DNA of 64,000 bases. It comes from Lotus japonicus. Taxonomy: Eukaryota; Streptophyta; Magnoliopsida; Fabales; Fabaceae. A model generated the notes under the pieces. The model saw only the letters and a program-made list of their open reading frames with translations, ran no database searches and was not told the origin of the DNA. Shown here piece after piece: positions 22,628 through 34,938 of the stretch. The first letter of the stretch is position 1; every line of letters begins with the position of its first letter. Location: positions 23,788,369 through 23,852,368 of the forward strand of contig NC_080044.1 in assembly GCF_012489685.1 (NCBI RefSeq). The letters are read 5' to 3'. A program made the translations under genes and the position numbers.

Positions 22628-23503
22628 TGTAATTCAGGTTCCCTCTGATACGATCGTCCTGCACGATGCTGGGACAAGATGTTCGACAACCGCTTAACAG
22701 TAAAACAAAACTTAACAACAGAAACAATAACACACAGTAATTGTTAACCCAGTTCAGTGAAAACTTTTACCTACGTCTGGAGGGTTTGCACCCAAAGAAA
22801 GGAAATCCACTATCTCAAGATTCAGGAATTACAGACACTCATGAACAACTCAGTTCATAGTTCACTTCCTAATCTACCCAGTGTATTTCTACTTAGAATC
22901 TCAACCTAAGTATGAGAGCCCCTCTCACTTTCTCTCAATCACTGCCACAGTGATTGGTGAACACAATGAACAAGTAGAGTTTGAACGCAATCAAACACAC
23001 AGAATCTCTCTTTGCTTTATAGAATCAGTGAGCAAAGACAGATTCACAACTAACAAAGGACAAAGCACAAACACAAATCCTAAAACACTCGATCTCTCTC
23101 TATCAGCTTCGACAGTCTTCATGCTTTAGGTCTTCATCCTTTTATAGACTTCAGCAGCGGTAGCATGGGCTTTAGGGTTGGCACGGGTTGAAGAAACAGA
23201 TTGCAGTAACAGCAATTCAAAACGCAATCTTGATAGATTCGGTTTCTTATTGCACAAGTAAAGATAGAAACCAATTTTTTAACTAAGATTGTTTCAACAA
23301 ATAACAACCCAACAAATAAACCCTACTGGAATAGCTACTTGCTCCTCAAGTAACTCAAAAACATATCTTCAGTAAATCTTCAGAGGGCCCACAACTGAAA
23401 CACAAGCTGAGGACTGATGCCCTAGCTTCACGAGGTCAGATGCCACAGCATCTGCTTCGACAATCGGTTGTTTTGACAAAATGCATGGCAACATGTTCCA
23501 ACA
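22628..23503 (-). repeat. 3' LTR of the copia element (876 bp)
   Basis: It pairs with 36745-37620. On the minus strand TATAAAAGGATG lies near 23143, the likely core promoter. Inside is an ORF-like stretch with no domain. Confidence 0.93.
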
Positions 23504-24021
23504 ATCTCCCCCTTTGTCAAATTTTGTCTAAAACAACTCACAATCAGAGAGGATAAAAACTAGAGAAACAATTCTCCCCCTTAGTCAGATCTCCCCCTCA
23601 ACTGATGCAACTCGACAACCAACTACCATACTTTAGAAGACATAGTTGGAACAAAACACTTAGCAGCACAAACACACAACCAGAAGTACAATCAGGCCTT
23701 AGCATATGATGACACCAAAATAGATCAGCTTAAAACATCAACGTTTCAGAAATACTGCCATCCGAAGTTAGCAACACATAAGCTATCAGAAATACTGCTA
23801 ATCAGAAAATGCCTCTTGAAACAAACATAGCCATGGTCTTGAACTTGTCTTCAAATTAAACAGACTAAAGCTAACACTATCAGAACACACATAGCACATA
23901 GCAAGAAGCAACTTCACAGTATCAGAAACATAGGTCTTCACAGCAGTACCACAAAATATTACAGACCACATAGCAGATAGAATCTTCAATCTCAACGCAA
24001 ACAAACTACTACTCCCCCTTT
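23504..24021 (-). other. Multiple polypurine tracts of the copia element
   Basis: On the minus strand, G-rich tracts of the type GGGGGAG occur at about 24012-24019, 23590-23597, 23575-23581 and immediately before the LTR at 23506-23515 ('aaagggggagat'). The last one abuts the LTR and should prime plus-strand synthesis. Repeated tracts here are typical of Sireviruses. Confidence 0.75.
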
Positions 24022-24084
24022 TTAGCACAAATTTGCAAAGGGTGCATCCAAAAACAAAAGAAAATAGAACAAGAACAGAGCAAA

Positions 24085-25959
24085 CTAGTCTTCAGAACTT
24101 GACTCCTCCCCAGACCCGTCTGCACTTTCTTCAGATCCTTCCGCCTCTTCATTACCCGCTTTCTGAGCAGCTGTAGCAGCAGCACTGTGCTCACCACCTT
24201 GACATTCTTCTTCTTGAAGCTTGTGTAGCAACGCATCAACTTTGAGCTTCCTGGCAGTACTCACCCTGATTGTCTCCTGCAAAGCCTTGGAGACTTCCAG
24301 TAATTCAGCAATTATGGCCTTAGTGCCAGATTCAGTCACAGGAGGAGCAGATGTTCTGCTGGTTGGTAAAGCAATGTCTAGCACATGTGGCTCCAGAAAC
24401 AAACGTTGATCCAAAGTGATTGGAACTCCACGAGACATAGCCACATCATCAGCCCTGAGAATCTGAGGATGTTGCTTCAGAATGATCTCAGTAAGAAGTG
24501 AAGGAAATGAAACAGGCAGCTTCACAGCACAAGTATCAGCATGCTTCAATGTCTGCTCAAACACAAAAGTCCCAAAATCAAATGCAATAGACTTGCCTAT
24601 CCTATAGATCAATTGGGCAAGCGTTGCAGAAACACCAGAGGTATGCTGAGTAGGAACCCAATTCACAGCACCAATCCTGTTAAGGATAGCATACTTCACA
24701 CTCAGATTTCCAGTAGACAACAACTTCTTGCTGGGCCACTTCTTCACATGACCTGCAGTAAGCTCCTTGGCAACATCATCCATGGACACTTCTTCATCAA
24801 CAAATTCAATAGCACTTCTTCCAAGTGCTTGATTGACCACAGCAAGTGAGAACATCACACATTCAACCCGCACATAGACTCTCCTGAATTCTGCACTATC
24901 AGGAAGTCCCACATCAACAGAGAGATTCACCAAGAACTCTCTCACAAGCTTCTCATAGCACCTACCAACATTCTGAATAGTCTTCATCAGACTTGCTTTC
25001 TCAATAAGTGCAATAACATCTCTGCATTCAAGAACATCAGAACCAACTTCCCTTTCCTTGGCCATTCTCCTCTTGCAGACAAACTTCCACTTCTGAACGT
25101 TCTCTTCTGAGTGGAAAGACACTCTATCAATAGGAACAACAGGAACATTATGAGGAATACGCTTACCAGAAAACTTCTTTTTCTCAGAAGATCGAATGTC
25201 CTGGACACCGACTTCAACATTTGACTCAGAGTCTTCAACTTCAACTGAAATCTTCCTCTTCTTTTTCTCAGTGGGAGTCTTGTCTTCCTTTTGCTTTCCC
25301 TTACTCTTCACACTGGCTTGTCGGTACTTGTAGGTTATAGGTGAAGACTTGGATTTCTTTGATGGAGTAGGAGTGACTTCAGGAGAAGAAACCCTTCTTT
25401 TCTTCTTCATCCTCGCAGCAACACTATCAGCAAAGGTCTCAGTCAGAGGAACATCATCAGAAGCATCATCAGAGATGTCCTGAACAGAGGCTGGAGCCTG
25501 GATTGGCTCTTCAGAATTGATACCCTCAGAGTTACCATTTTTTGGATCAGCATCCTTTGAAGAGGATGACACATAGATATCAGGCTGGGTAGCATCACCT
25601 GAAGCTTCATGAGAAGTGGAATCCTTTCCAGGTTTTTCTTGAGCAGAACTTTCCACATACCCATATGTCTCAACATCAGGTACAACATCAGGGGGCGATT
25701 TCACGGGAGAATCTTCATCATTGATTTCCTCTTCGTCAGGAACATCCTCAAGGATAGGAACATTTGGGGTTTTGCTGTTCTTGACCTGTGATTTGTAGAC
25801 CTTACACGTTGGGTTTCTTGATCTCATCTTCTTGGGGGCTTTCTTGGACACAGAAGATGGTTGAGAAGAATCACTCTTCAAACCCATACACTTGACTCCT
25901 TTAGCAGTTCTTTCAATCTTGGCCTTGACAGATTCCTTCTTTCCTGAACTATGAGACAT
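24085..25959 (-). CDS. Envelope-like ORF of the Sirevirus-type element
   Basis: The open frame runs from the ATG of 'MSHSSGKKESVKAKIERTAKG' (25959) to TAG at 24085, about 624 residues with no lesion. The ORF remains open upstream to 26178, but that part holds no ATG context typical of the family, and the second methionine is the better start. The N-terminal half is acidic and serine-rich with lysine-rich patches ('MKKKRRVSS', 'EKKKRKIS'); the middle is a globular 'RKW/KFVCKRRMAKEREV' to 'LLTEIILKQHPQIL' region; the end is acidic. Legume SIRE1 elements carry a protein of this kind, historically called envelope-like, whose function is unproven. I see no convincing signal peptide or strong transmembrane segment. 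Confidence 0.75.
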   Translation of the reverse strand: MSHSSGKKESVKAKIERTAKGVKCMGLKSDSSQPSSVSKKAPKKMRSRNPTCKVYKSQVKNSKTPNVPILEDVPDEEEINDEDSPVKSPPDVVPDVETYGYVESSAQEKPGKDSTSHEASGDATQPDIYVSSSSKDADPKNGNSEGINSEEPIQAPASVQDISDDASDDVPLTETFADSVAARMKKKRRVSSPEVTPTPSKKSKSSPITYKYRQASVKSKGKQKEDKTPTEKKKRKISVEVEDSESNVEVGVQDIRSSEKKKFSGKRIPHNVPVVPIDRVSFHSEENVQKWKFVCKRRMAKEREVGSDVLECRDVIALIEKASLMKTIQNVGRCYEKLVREFLVNLSVDVGLPDSAEFRRVYVRVECVMFSLAVVNQALGRSAIEFVDEEVSMDDVAKELTAGHVKKWPSKKLLSTGNLSVKYAILNRIGAVNWVPTQHTSGVSATLAQLIYRIGKSIAFDFGTFVFEQTLKHADTCAVKLPVSFPSLLTEIILKQHPQILRADDVAMSRGVPITLDQRLFLEPHVLDIALPTSRTSAPPVTESGTKAIIAELLEVSKALQETIRVSTARKLKVDALLHKLQEEECQGGEHSAAATAAQKAGNEEAEGSEESADGSGEESSSED

Positions 25960-26196
25960 GATGAATCGAGAGCAATTACAAACAAAGCACAGAACAACGA
26001 AACATAATTGCAAATGAGAGATGATAAGTCTGGAAGAAGATAGATGCACAAGCGGTTGAGAGAACACAATTTGCCCGTTGGAGGTAGTTATAGGATAAGT
26101 GACCCATGAAGTAACTTTCTCTCTGTTGATGTCACAATGGCTGTTAATGATGACCAAGAATAAACTAGCCGTTAACACACTAGGGCATGCTAATTG

Positions 26197-27507
26197 CTAT
26201 GCATCAGAAAGACAAATCCCTAGACTTCCTCTTAATTTTTCAAAAGTGATTGCATCAAGGGGTTTTGTGAAAATATCAGCCAATTGCTTGTCAGTTGAAA
26301 CATGATCCAAATTAACAATTTTATCCTCCACCAAGTCTCTAATAAAATGATGTCTAATGTCAATATGCTTGGTCCTACTATGCTGTATTGGATTCTTAGA
26401 AATATTAATTGCACTAAGATTGTCGCAGTACAATGTCATGACATCCTGTTCAACATCATACTCCTTCAGCATTTGCTTCATCCACATGAGTTGTGTACAA
26501 CTACTTCCTGCTGCAATATATTCTGCTTCAGCTGTAGACAATGAGACACAATTCTGCTTCTTGCTAAACCATGAAATCAAATTATTCCCTAAGAAGAAAC
26601 ATCCACCAGATGTGCTCTTTCGATCATCTGCACTACCTGTCCAATCTGCATCACAGAATCCAACTAAAGAAGAATTTGTATCATGAGTATAGAGAATACC
26701 ATAGTCACTTGTGCCATTGATGTACTTGATAATTCTCTTGACTTGAAGTAGATGACTTGCTTTAGGAGCTGCTTGATATCTAGCACAAACTCCGACAGCA
26801 AATGTGATGTCTGGTCTGCTAGCAGTGAGATACAACAAGCTTCCAATCATGCTTCTATAGAGACTTTGATCAACATCTTCCCCCTGCTCATCCTTGGAAA
26901 GTTTGATGTGTGTAGCAGCAGGAGTTCTCTTGTGACATGCCTTTTCAAGGCCAAACTTCTTGACTAACCCTTTAGCATACTTACTCTGTGATATGAACAT
27001 AGAATCCTCCATTTGTTTGACTTGTAGTCCTAGAAAATAATTCAATTCACCAACTAGGCTCATCTCAAATTCAGATTTCATTTGTCGGACGAAATGCTCC
27101 ACTATTGAGTTCGACATTCCTCCAAAGACAATGTCATCCACATAAATCTGTGCTATCATGAGCTTACCTTTGTCATTCTTCACAAACAGAGTTTTATCAA
27201 TTCCACCCTTGCTGTAACCATTGCTTACAAGAAATTCAGTTAACCTTTCATACCAAGCCCTAGGTGCTTGCTTCAAACCATACAAGGCCTTCCTCAACTT
27301 GTACACATGATCTGGATGATGCGGATCTGTAAATCCTTTAGGTTGTTCAACATAGACTTCTTCATTCAAATAGCCATTCAGAAAAGCACTCTTCACATCC
27401 ATCTGATATAGTCTGAACTTCAAGAGACAAGCAACACCTAACAAGAGTCTTATAGATTCCAGTCTAGCTACTGGAGCAAAGGTTTCATCAAAATCAACTC
27501 CTTCTAT
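26197..27507 (-). pseudogene. Copia pol: reverse transcriptase C-part and RNase H
   Basis: The frame continues that of 27508-29450 after one stop codon. It holds the RVT_2-type reverse transcriptase: 'MDVKSAFLNGYLNEEVYVEQ', 'ALYGLKQAPRAWY' and the catalytic 'YVDDIVFGG'. The RNase H domain follows: 'FCDADWTGSADDRKSTSGG' and 'LSTAEAEYIAAG', then 'KHIDIRHHFIRD'. It ends at TAG 26197. These motifs are complete, so the enzyme region is damaged only by the upstream nonsense codon. Confidence 0.9.
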
Positions 27508-29450
27508 CTAAGTATATCCTTGAGCAACTAGCCTTGCTTTATTCCTTGTGACTGTTCCAGTTTCATCTGATTTGTTCTGGAAGATCCACTTAGTACCAAT
27601 GATGTTTACTTCTTCAGGTCTAGGAACTAACTCCCACACTTCATTTCTTCTGAACTGCTCTAGCTCCTCTTGCATAGCATTTATCCAGTATTCATCAGTG
27701 AGAGCTTCATTGACATTCTTGGGTTCTATCTTAGAGATGAAACAACTGTGAGCAATTATACTTCTGGATCTGGTAGTCACCCCTTCTTGAAGATTACCAA
27801 TAATGTTTTCTTGAGGATGATTCTTCTGAACCCTGATTGATGGAGCTTTGTTTGATGTGATATCTTTGTCTTCCTTTTCATCAGCACTTGTTTCTGACTC
27901 ATTGTCGAGGGCGGTTGCTGGAGCATCGGCTGGAACATCAGCACCATCATCATCTTCATTCAAAACTGCTTCTTCCTTCTTGCTTGGTTCATCATCCACA
28001 GTCACATTCACAGATTCCATCATGGTCCTTGTGCGAGAGTTAAAAACTCTATAAGCTTTTCTGTTCATAGAATATCCCATGAAAATTCCTTCATCACTTC
28101 TAGGATCAAGCTTCCTCTTAGGATCACGATCTGCAAGGATATAACATTTACTTCCAAATATGTGAAAGTATTTTACAGACGGTTTTCTACCTTTCCATAG
28201 CTCATACTGTGTGAAGGATGTCCCTGCCCTGATGGTGACTCTATTATGTATGTAACAGGCAGTACTCATAGCTTCAGCCCAGAACTGGTGTGGAATCTTC
28301 TTAGCATGTAACATTACTCTAGCTGATTCCTGGAGAGTTCTATTTTTCCTTTCAACTATTCCATTCTGCTGTGGAGTGATGGGGGCAGAAAATTCATGGC
28401 TAATACCTTCTGTTCCACAGGACTCCAAGAATTTTGAATTCTCAAACTCCCTTCCATGATCACTTCTGATTCTAACAATCACACAGTCCTTCTCATTCTG
28501 AAGTCTCATACATAGATTCTTGAATATTTCAAAAGTCTCTGATTTTTCTCTCATAAATTCAACCCATGTATACCTTGAAAAATCATCTACACAGACAAAC
28601 ACATACCTTTTTCCTCCCAAGCTTTCAACCTGCATGGGACCCATGAGATCCATGTGAAGCAATTCCAGAACCTTTGTCGTGGTCTGATGCTGGAGCATCT
28701 TGTGTGGCACCTTGGTTTGCTTACCAATCTGACATTCTCCACATAGCTTTCCTTCTCCCAAGCTCAAATTGGGCAATCCCCTTATTGCTTCATCTGCAAG
28801 AATCTTTTGCATGCTCCTGTAGTTGAGATGTCCTAGTCTTTGATGCCATACATTCACCTCATCTTTTTTAGTTAACAAACATCTGGAAACATGAGCTTTT
28901 TCTTCTGATGTCCACATATAACAGTTGTCTTTTGATCTGACTCCTCTCATCACAACTCTCTCATCATCAGTGGTCACAACACATTCTATCTTATTGAACT
29001 TCACATCATATCCTTGATCACACAGTTGACTTATGCTGATTAAGTTGGCTGTTAACCCATTTACAAGTAACACATTGTTCAAGTTAGGAGATTCTGTGCT
29101 AACAAGTTTTCCTACTCCCTTGATCTTTCCTTTAGCTCCATCTCCAAAAGTAACATAGTTGGTGGAGTGACTTCTGATGTCTTGCAAGAAGCTCTTGTTT
29201 CCTGTCATGTGCTTTGAGCAGCCACTATCAAAATACCAATCTTCCTTTGATGATGCTCTGAAAGACGTGTAGGCTACCTGACATCTGACTTCACCCTTGG
29301 GCTTCCATTGCTTCCTCATCTGAACAGGCTTTTTATCGTGCATCTGAGGATAACCATATAACCTGTAACAATAGGGCTTTATATGACCATTCTTACCACA
29401 GTAGTGACACTTCCAAGGTACAGTTTTGTCAAGCTTAAGCTGGGGTTTCA
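27508..29450 (-). pseudogene. Copia gag end, protease, integrase and start of reverse transcriptase
   Basis: On the minus strand the frame begins at the edge of the inserted solo LTR. It shows a CCHC zinc knuckle ('CHYCGKNGHIKPYC'), the protease motif 'WYFDSGCSKHMTG', an integrase HHCC region ('HQRLGHLNYRSM', 'CGECQIGKQ') and a DDE core (D in 'HMDLMGPM', D in 'IRSDHGREFEN', E in 'NGIVERKNRTLQ'). It ends in the reverse transcriptase N-part 'KARLVAQGYT'. A TAG at 27508-27510 stops the frame where relatives have a glutamine codon. The next codons continue in frame. Confidence 0.9.
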
Positions 29451-30434
29451 TGTTACACCCCGATTTCGGTGGCGTCACTTTAGTAACCAAAAGTAAACTT
29501 AATGCGGAAAAACGTGAAATATTTTTTTTTTCGATAATAACTAAGACAAGACTGAATTAAATAAAACCCAAAAGCGAAAAGTAATAGAGCTAATATACAA
29601 TATATAAACAGCCCCCGCTGTAGTAGCAACCTCGTCACGAGTAAACCTCCAGTGACGGAAAGAAAAGTGTAACGCCCGAAGGCAAAAGGTACAATCCACA
29701 AGAAAGGTCAAGTGTCCGCAACACCATCCCTCAAAACTGAGAATAAGCTGGCCCATCGGCCTGAAGCAAGACCTCCTAAGTCCAACCAACTCTCTGTGAT
29801 TCCCGTAAAGAACCACACAAAAAGCTATAGGTGGGAAACTACCCTGTCCCCAAAGAAAACAAATGATGTTCAGAGCTAAGACTCTACTCCTACACTAATC
29901 CCATCTCGAGGAGCTCACACTAACACTCATTCCTACATGCTAGCGTGATCGTCGTCCGAATTTGAAATCCAGAACGACCTAGTCCATGTACACCATCCGT
30001 CCTCCTCTCGCTACCGCGATACGCTCCAGTTCCCGCATCTCAACCCTAGTTCCTCCCGAAGGATGAACCATCATGAATCAGCCCGCCAAAGACATCTGAC
30101 AAAGGGCGTTTGTCCGCCAAAGCACACACAGAAGACGCGAGGGTCAACTCCAAAGAATTACATAAATAATAGCACCAATAGATATAGATAAGAGAATAGC
30201 CACTTAGGCTTATAGCTAGGGATAACATCCTAGGGTTGCATATTCCATAATGAACTTAACAGCAATAATAACAATTAACATGTTCCAAATAGGATTAACA
30301 AATAACAATCACACTCGACAACTAAATCAGTATGCATGAATGCAGGATGATTAGTCACACAACGTCTCTGAATCTCACTCGACACGTCGCCACGTGTTCT
30401 AGGTAAATTAAAGTCTCTAAAAGTTTACCCGAAT

Positions 30435-30600
30435 AACGTCACTCTGCTTGGCGACGGAACAAACCGACAACGTCACTCTGCTTGGCGACGGAACAAAACA
30501 ACAACGTCACTCTGCTTGGCGACGGAACAAAACAACAACGTCACTCTGCTTGGCGACGGAACAAAACAACAACGTCACTCTGCTTGGCGATGGGACAAAC
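30435..30600. repeat. 34-bp tandem repeat, 5 copies, in solo LTR copy 2
   Basis: The unit AACGTCACTCTGCTTGGCGA plus 14 bases is repeated five times with very few changes. It occupies the position where copy 1 has the 26-bp repeat. Confidence 0.92.
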
Positions 30601-30944
30601 CAAAGGTATTGCCACTTATAGGCTGGGCACCTCGAGACGGTCGTAACACTAGCCTCGTGTTTAACCATTTCTGCTCGGGCATCGCTTATCACCTTTGGCT
30701 ATAGTCAAGACGGTACAAACTCTACATGGTTTGACCATTTCTGCTTGCTATGCCGGACATCAACAGGCACGATACAACTCTACATGGATGATCGTTACCT
30801 CCTGTTGTGCCAGGTATAGTCAGGACCGATCCAACTCTGCATGGCTGATCGTTACTTCCTGCTATACCGAACTACTCTGCTTGGCACTTCATCGAGTATA
30901 TGCATGGGTGCAACCACTCACGATGACTCTTCGGGTCACTAATG

Positions 30945-31092
30945 CTCTCACGAAGTCTCACGCTTCAGTGAAGTTTCATGCTCTCACAAGGTCTCACGCC
31001 TCAGTGGAGTTCCATGCTTTCCACAAGGTCTCACGCCTCAGTGGAGTATCCCGCCTTCACAAGGTCTCACGCCTCAGTGAAGCTTCTCGGCT
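30945..31092. repeat. About 36-bp tandem repeat, 4 copies, in solo LTR copy 2
   Basis: Units built on 'ACAAGGTCTCACGCCTCAGT' plus about 16 bases follow one another four times with small length differences. They lie just downstream of the 34-bp array, separated by a third, looser repeat ('CTCTACATGG.TGATCGTTAC'). Confidence 0.8.
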
Positions 31093-34002
31093 CATCCCTT
31101 GGATGGCTAACAAACTGCTCGACGAGCAAAGAGTATCAACCTACTCAAAACCTCTTAACATTCTCAACACTTAGGATCCGACGACACTTCTCGCTTTTCA
31201 AAACTAAGATCTTCATCCTAAGCTTCCTTTCGAGGTTAACGCCATTACTTAAAGATTTAGAGGTTGTTTAATGTCTTATGAGTTTTCTTTTCAAAATAAT
31301 ATCCTTTTAATCTTATCGCGAATCTTATAAGTTCTCGGGATCTCCAAATCCCAAATGACTCCAGAGAATGTCTCGATCCATGAAAAACCATAACAAGGCC
31401 CGAATCTCATTCGTCCTATCAAACTTTCCCCAAAACTCTCAAAATAAAATCGGCATGACCTGCCCGCTTTTCTCACCGTTCAGAAACTCAGATTATAGTG
31501 CAAAAGCAGAATTAACTCATCATAATCAATCAACATGTCATATATCAATATCTTAAGCAATAACCACATAGCACCTAGCATATAAGGCATGCACCACACA
31601 TCCTAAATTACCCAATTAGCACTTAGCATGTCATTCACTCATCAAAAACATTCAGTAGATGCATCATCTACATTGTCAGCCGAAGCCTCAGAAAACATTT
31701 TCCAATCACACACAATTCCAGTGCATAAACAGTAAACAATGTCGAAACATCGACCCTAAGCATTAACTAGAGATTCAGTGAGAAGCCCTCACCTTAGCCA
31801 ATTTCCATACTAAGGTGCAACTCCGATCCGATTACATCTTTATTTGCATATGTTGGCTCGATTCCTCCCATTGTGTAGCTTCGATGCAAGGTGCTTCCGT
31901 TCATCGTACGAAAATCAAGTTTCTGAAACTTGTCGGCGAAGAGTCGCCAGACAAAGTTGCGGCTCACGGGGTTGACGGAGGAACTGTCGCCGGAGACATA
32001 AAGGAAGGTTGTTCCTTCATCCTTTCGCGGCCAGAAACTCAACGGCGCAGTCCGTTTCCCCAAAGAGTCGACGGTTTGCCCAGAAAGTTCAGCCGAAGGT
32101 CGACGGTGGTTGTCGGGGTCGTCGAATAAAATGACCCAAATACGACATTGAAGATAGGGTTTTGCTCTCCTCACGGCAAGGATCGTAGCAGTATCCTCTG
32201 TTTTTCCATCGGTCGCCGGAGTTGACCGGAAAGAGCTCCCGAAGGCGGCAGCGGCGCCGGTCGACGGCGACAGAACGACGATTCGGAATATGGGTTTTGT
32301 TGTGGACGTCGCAAGGGTTCCAACGGTACTAACCTCGCTGTGAACGGAGGTCCGAGTACACCGGAATCGAAGGTCAAAGTTTGCGACGTCGGCGCGTCGT
32401 TATGCTCTGTTTTCACGTCTTGCTTCCTCTGTTTTGCTCACGGTCGCTGGCAAGTTTTGGGTTCGTGATGGTGGTTCAGCGGCGGTGGTCGTCCTTGTCG
32501 GTGGTGGTGAAGTAGAAGCACAATGATGATGGCGATGGCTTCACGGCCATGAAGAGAAGGAGGTGATGGTGGTTGGGTTTCCACGGTGGTGCGCGCGTAG
32601 GAGGAGAAGGAGCTCGCAGTGGCGGCAGTTCGGAGTGAAGAAGAACATGGAGGTGGTGCGGCCATGAGAAGGGGCGGTGGTGGCTGGTCTTGGTTGCTTC
32701 ATGATGATGTTGTGGGTGGCCATCGGCGGTGGCTTCGTGAGGAAGAAAGAAGAAGAAGACATGATGGTGATGTGTGGGTGCTGAACATGAAGAGGAAGAA
32801 AGCACGGTGATGAGGAAGAAGAAACATGGTGTGCGTGGACAGCAAAGGAGAGGAAAATGGTGATGGTGTAGTGCTGCCACTTAATTAGGAGAAATAAGGA
32901 GAAGAAGAAGAAATGCATATGGTGATGATGATGATCGTGGGTGTGCAGCAGCAAGGAAAGAATAAAAGAAGAAGAAAAAAGTGAGAGAGATGTCGACAAT
33001 GAGAGTGAGGGAGGATAAGGAGGTTTAGATATTTAGGAAAGATATTTGTAAACTGGTATAAATTGATTTAGACACTGAAGAATTTAGCTCACAAAGTTAA
33101 GAGAAAAATATGAGAGTGATTTCCGATTCTTCCTACTGATTCCAAGGTATTCTAGACACGATATTCTCCCCGCTGAATCTTCTAATTCTTCAAAGAAATA
33201 TCGGTATGATTTTTGGTTTTCGAGGCTTGTTTTTAATGCTATATATTGAGGTTGGCAAAACGCGGGAAAATGAAAGTTTCGCGAATCTGATTTTTCCGGC
33301 TTCATTCTCCGTGAATTCTAAGATAGGTTTTGGCGACATAAATCCAAAACTCAACAGAGGTTTCCTTGTATTTTAGGTGGCTAATGCAAAGTCGGTGTAA
33401 AAACTATTTTACCCGATAAGTTACTTTTTACATCGAATGTCGGAATAGAAAACTTCCTTCTGAAGAAAGATTGAAATCATCAAGAGAAATGGGTGTACGC
33501 GTGTGGAATCTTCATTTGATGTTCCGAATAGAAAAAGTCTTCATTGTCGGTTGATTTTAGGGTTTTGAAATACCAGGGTTTCAGTTTCGGCAAACTTCCG
33601 AGGGTTGGAATCGGACGTTCGTAGATTCTAGGGTTTCGCCTCGAAACGATGGTTATATATGGAATAAGAGAATTTCTAACATTTCTCTGAAGATTTTTGG
33701 ACTAAATTCCTACAGTGTTCCAAGGGTGGAACATCTTTGGAAATTTTATTCCTATAGTGTTCCAAGGGTGGAACATAGTCTGATTTCCTAAGGTTCTTGT
33801 CCTTGGTTTTAAAACGAATATTAGTCGTGCTATAACTTAGATCGACTTCGATACAATCCTTTGACTTTTCCTGAACTTTCTCCTTCATAAATTTATTCCA
33901 TTCGATAAACTCTTGTTCAGGTTTCCCTTCACGATACATCAAGCCTAATCGTAAATGGAAATCTCTTCCACTTATTCTAAGCTTAAAAACTTGGGTCTTA
34001 CA

Positions 34003-34938
34003 TTTCACATGCAGAGGTACATGTCGAGGCAATGAATCTGACAACTGATAATTTCTGGGCTTCTTGAATTCAGTTTGTTTTGCAGCAGACACAAATTTCT
34101 TTGAACCTTTCTGATTTTCTTTGTTTGCTGTTCTATAGTCAAAGCCAATTCCCTTCAAACTCCCTCCTTGCTTGCTAGTTTCTTTCAGAATTTCATCAAG
34201 CATATCAGAACCACTGTTCAACATTCTAACAGATTTGTGAGTAGCTTCAAGCTTTCTTGTCAGAGTTGCCACTTCCTCTTGAAGTCCTGCATTAATCAAC
34301 ACTAGATTAGCCTTTTCAATAACGTCAGCATTATTAAACTTACTTTGTCATTCCTCCAGATCTTCCTTCAGCTTTGTGCTGAGCTCTTTCAGCCTTTCAT
34401 TCTGAGAGACAAGTTGTTCTATCTCACTTTGCTTTTCTCTCACAAGTTTACATGCTTCTTCCCACTTGATGTGTAGCAGCTTGTAAGTCTCAGCCAGTTC
34501 CTCATCTGTAATGTCCTCATCACTTGTATCAGACTCATAGACGGTTCCAGAGAAAACATTGACTTTGTTTGCAGATATCTCCTCCTCATCTTCAGTGTCT
34601 TCATCTGACCAAGTTACCATCATACCTTTCTTCTGCTTCTTTAGATAGGTGGCGCATTCAGACCTGATGTGGCCATATCCTTCACATTCATGACACTGAA
34701 CTCCTTTATTCTGACTAGATCTTTCATCTTCTTTGGTCTTCCTCTGTGAATTAGAAAATTTGGGTTTGATATCGAACTTCATGTCCTGGACATTAGGCCT
34801 GGTTCTTTTGTCAATCTTTCTCAATGCTCTGTTGAATTTTCTTTCTAGCATGGCCAGAGCCTCAGACAGATTTCCACCCTCACAATCTTCATCATCACCT
34901 TCATCAGTGTTTGACACAAAAGCAATACTCTTATTCTT
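34003..34938 (-). pseudogene. Copia gag, middle part with first zinc knuckle
   Basis: The minus-strand frame follows on from 35997-36679 after the LINE. It holds an acidic 'SNTDEGDDEDCEGG' stretch, 'LERKFNRALRKI', the CCHC knuckle 'CHECEGYGHIRSECATYLKK', an acidic linker and a coiled coil ('KLVREKQSEIEQLVSQNERL'). A TGA at 34348-34350 interrupts it where a CGA codon is the simplest ancestor. The frame then stays open to the solo LTR. Two separated knuckles are common in this copia group. Confidence 0.85.

Larger units (their letters stand above)
29451..34002 (+). mobile_element. Solo LTR of the long-LTR gypsy-type element, copy 2 (4,552 bp)
   Basis: It starts TGTTACACCCCGATTTCGG, ends GGGTCTTACA, and is flanked by a perfect TTTCA duplication (29446-29450 and 34003-34007). 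It interrupts the copia gag just before the second zinc knuckle. The ends and several blocks match copy 1 (3118-7125), while two interior regions (about 30430-31165 and 31790-33240) are unrelated or strongly altered. The region 32430-33000 is rich in GGT/GAA-type low complexity, and its long minus-strand ORFs are compositional. Confidence 0.88.

Noticed and set aside
22881..23129. An 82-codon ORF repeated at 36998-37246
   Set aside because: It is the same LTR sequence in the two copia LTRs, with no domain and on the strand opposite to the element.
25960..26178. A longer start for the envelope-like ORF
   Set aside because: The extra 73 codons are hydrophobic and without family resemblance. 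The ATG at 25959 gives the charged N-terminus expected for this group.
30435..30600. Evenly spaced repeats that could suggest a CRISPR array
   Set aside because: The whole unit is repeated with no unique spacers, no cas genes are present and the sequence is plant nuclear DNA.
32438..32999. Three overlapping minus-strand ORFs rich in His, Ser and Pro
   Set aside because: They arise from GGT/GAA low-complexity DNA inside solo LTR copy 2. Overlapping frames are equally open and no domain is visible.
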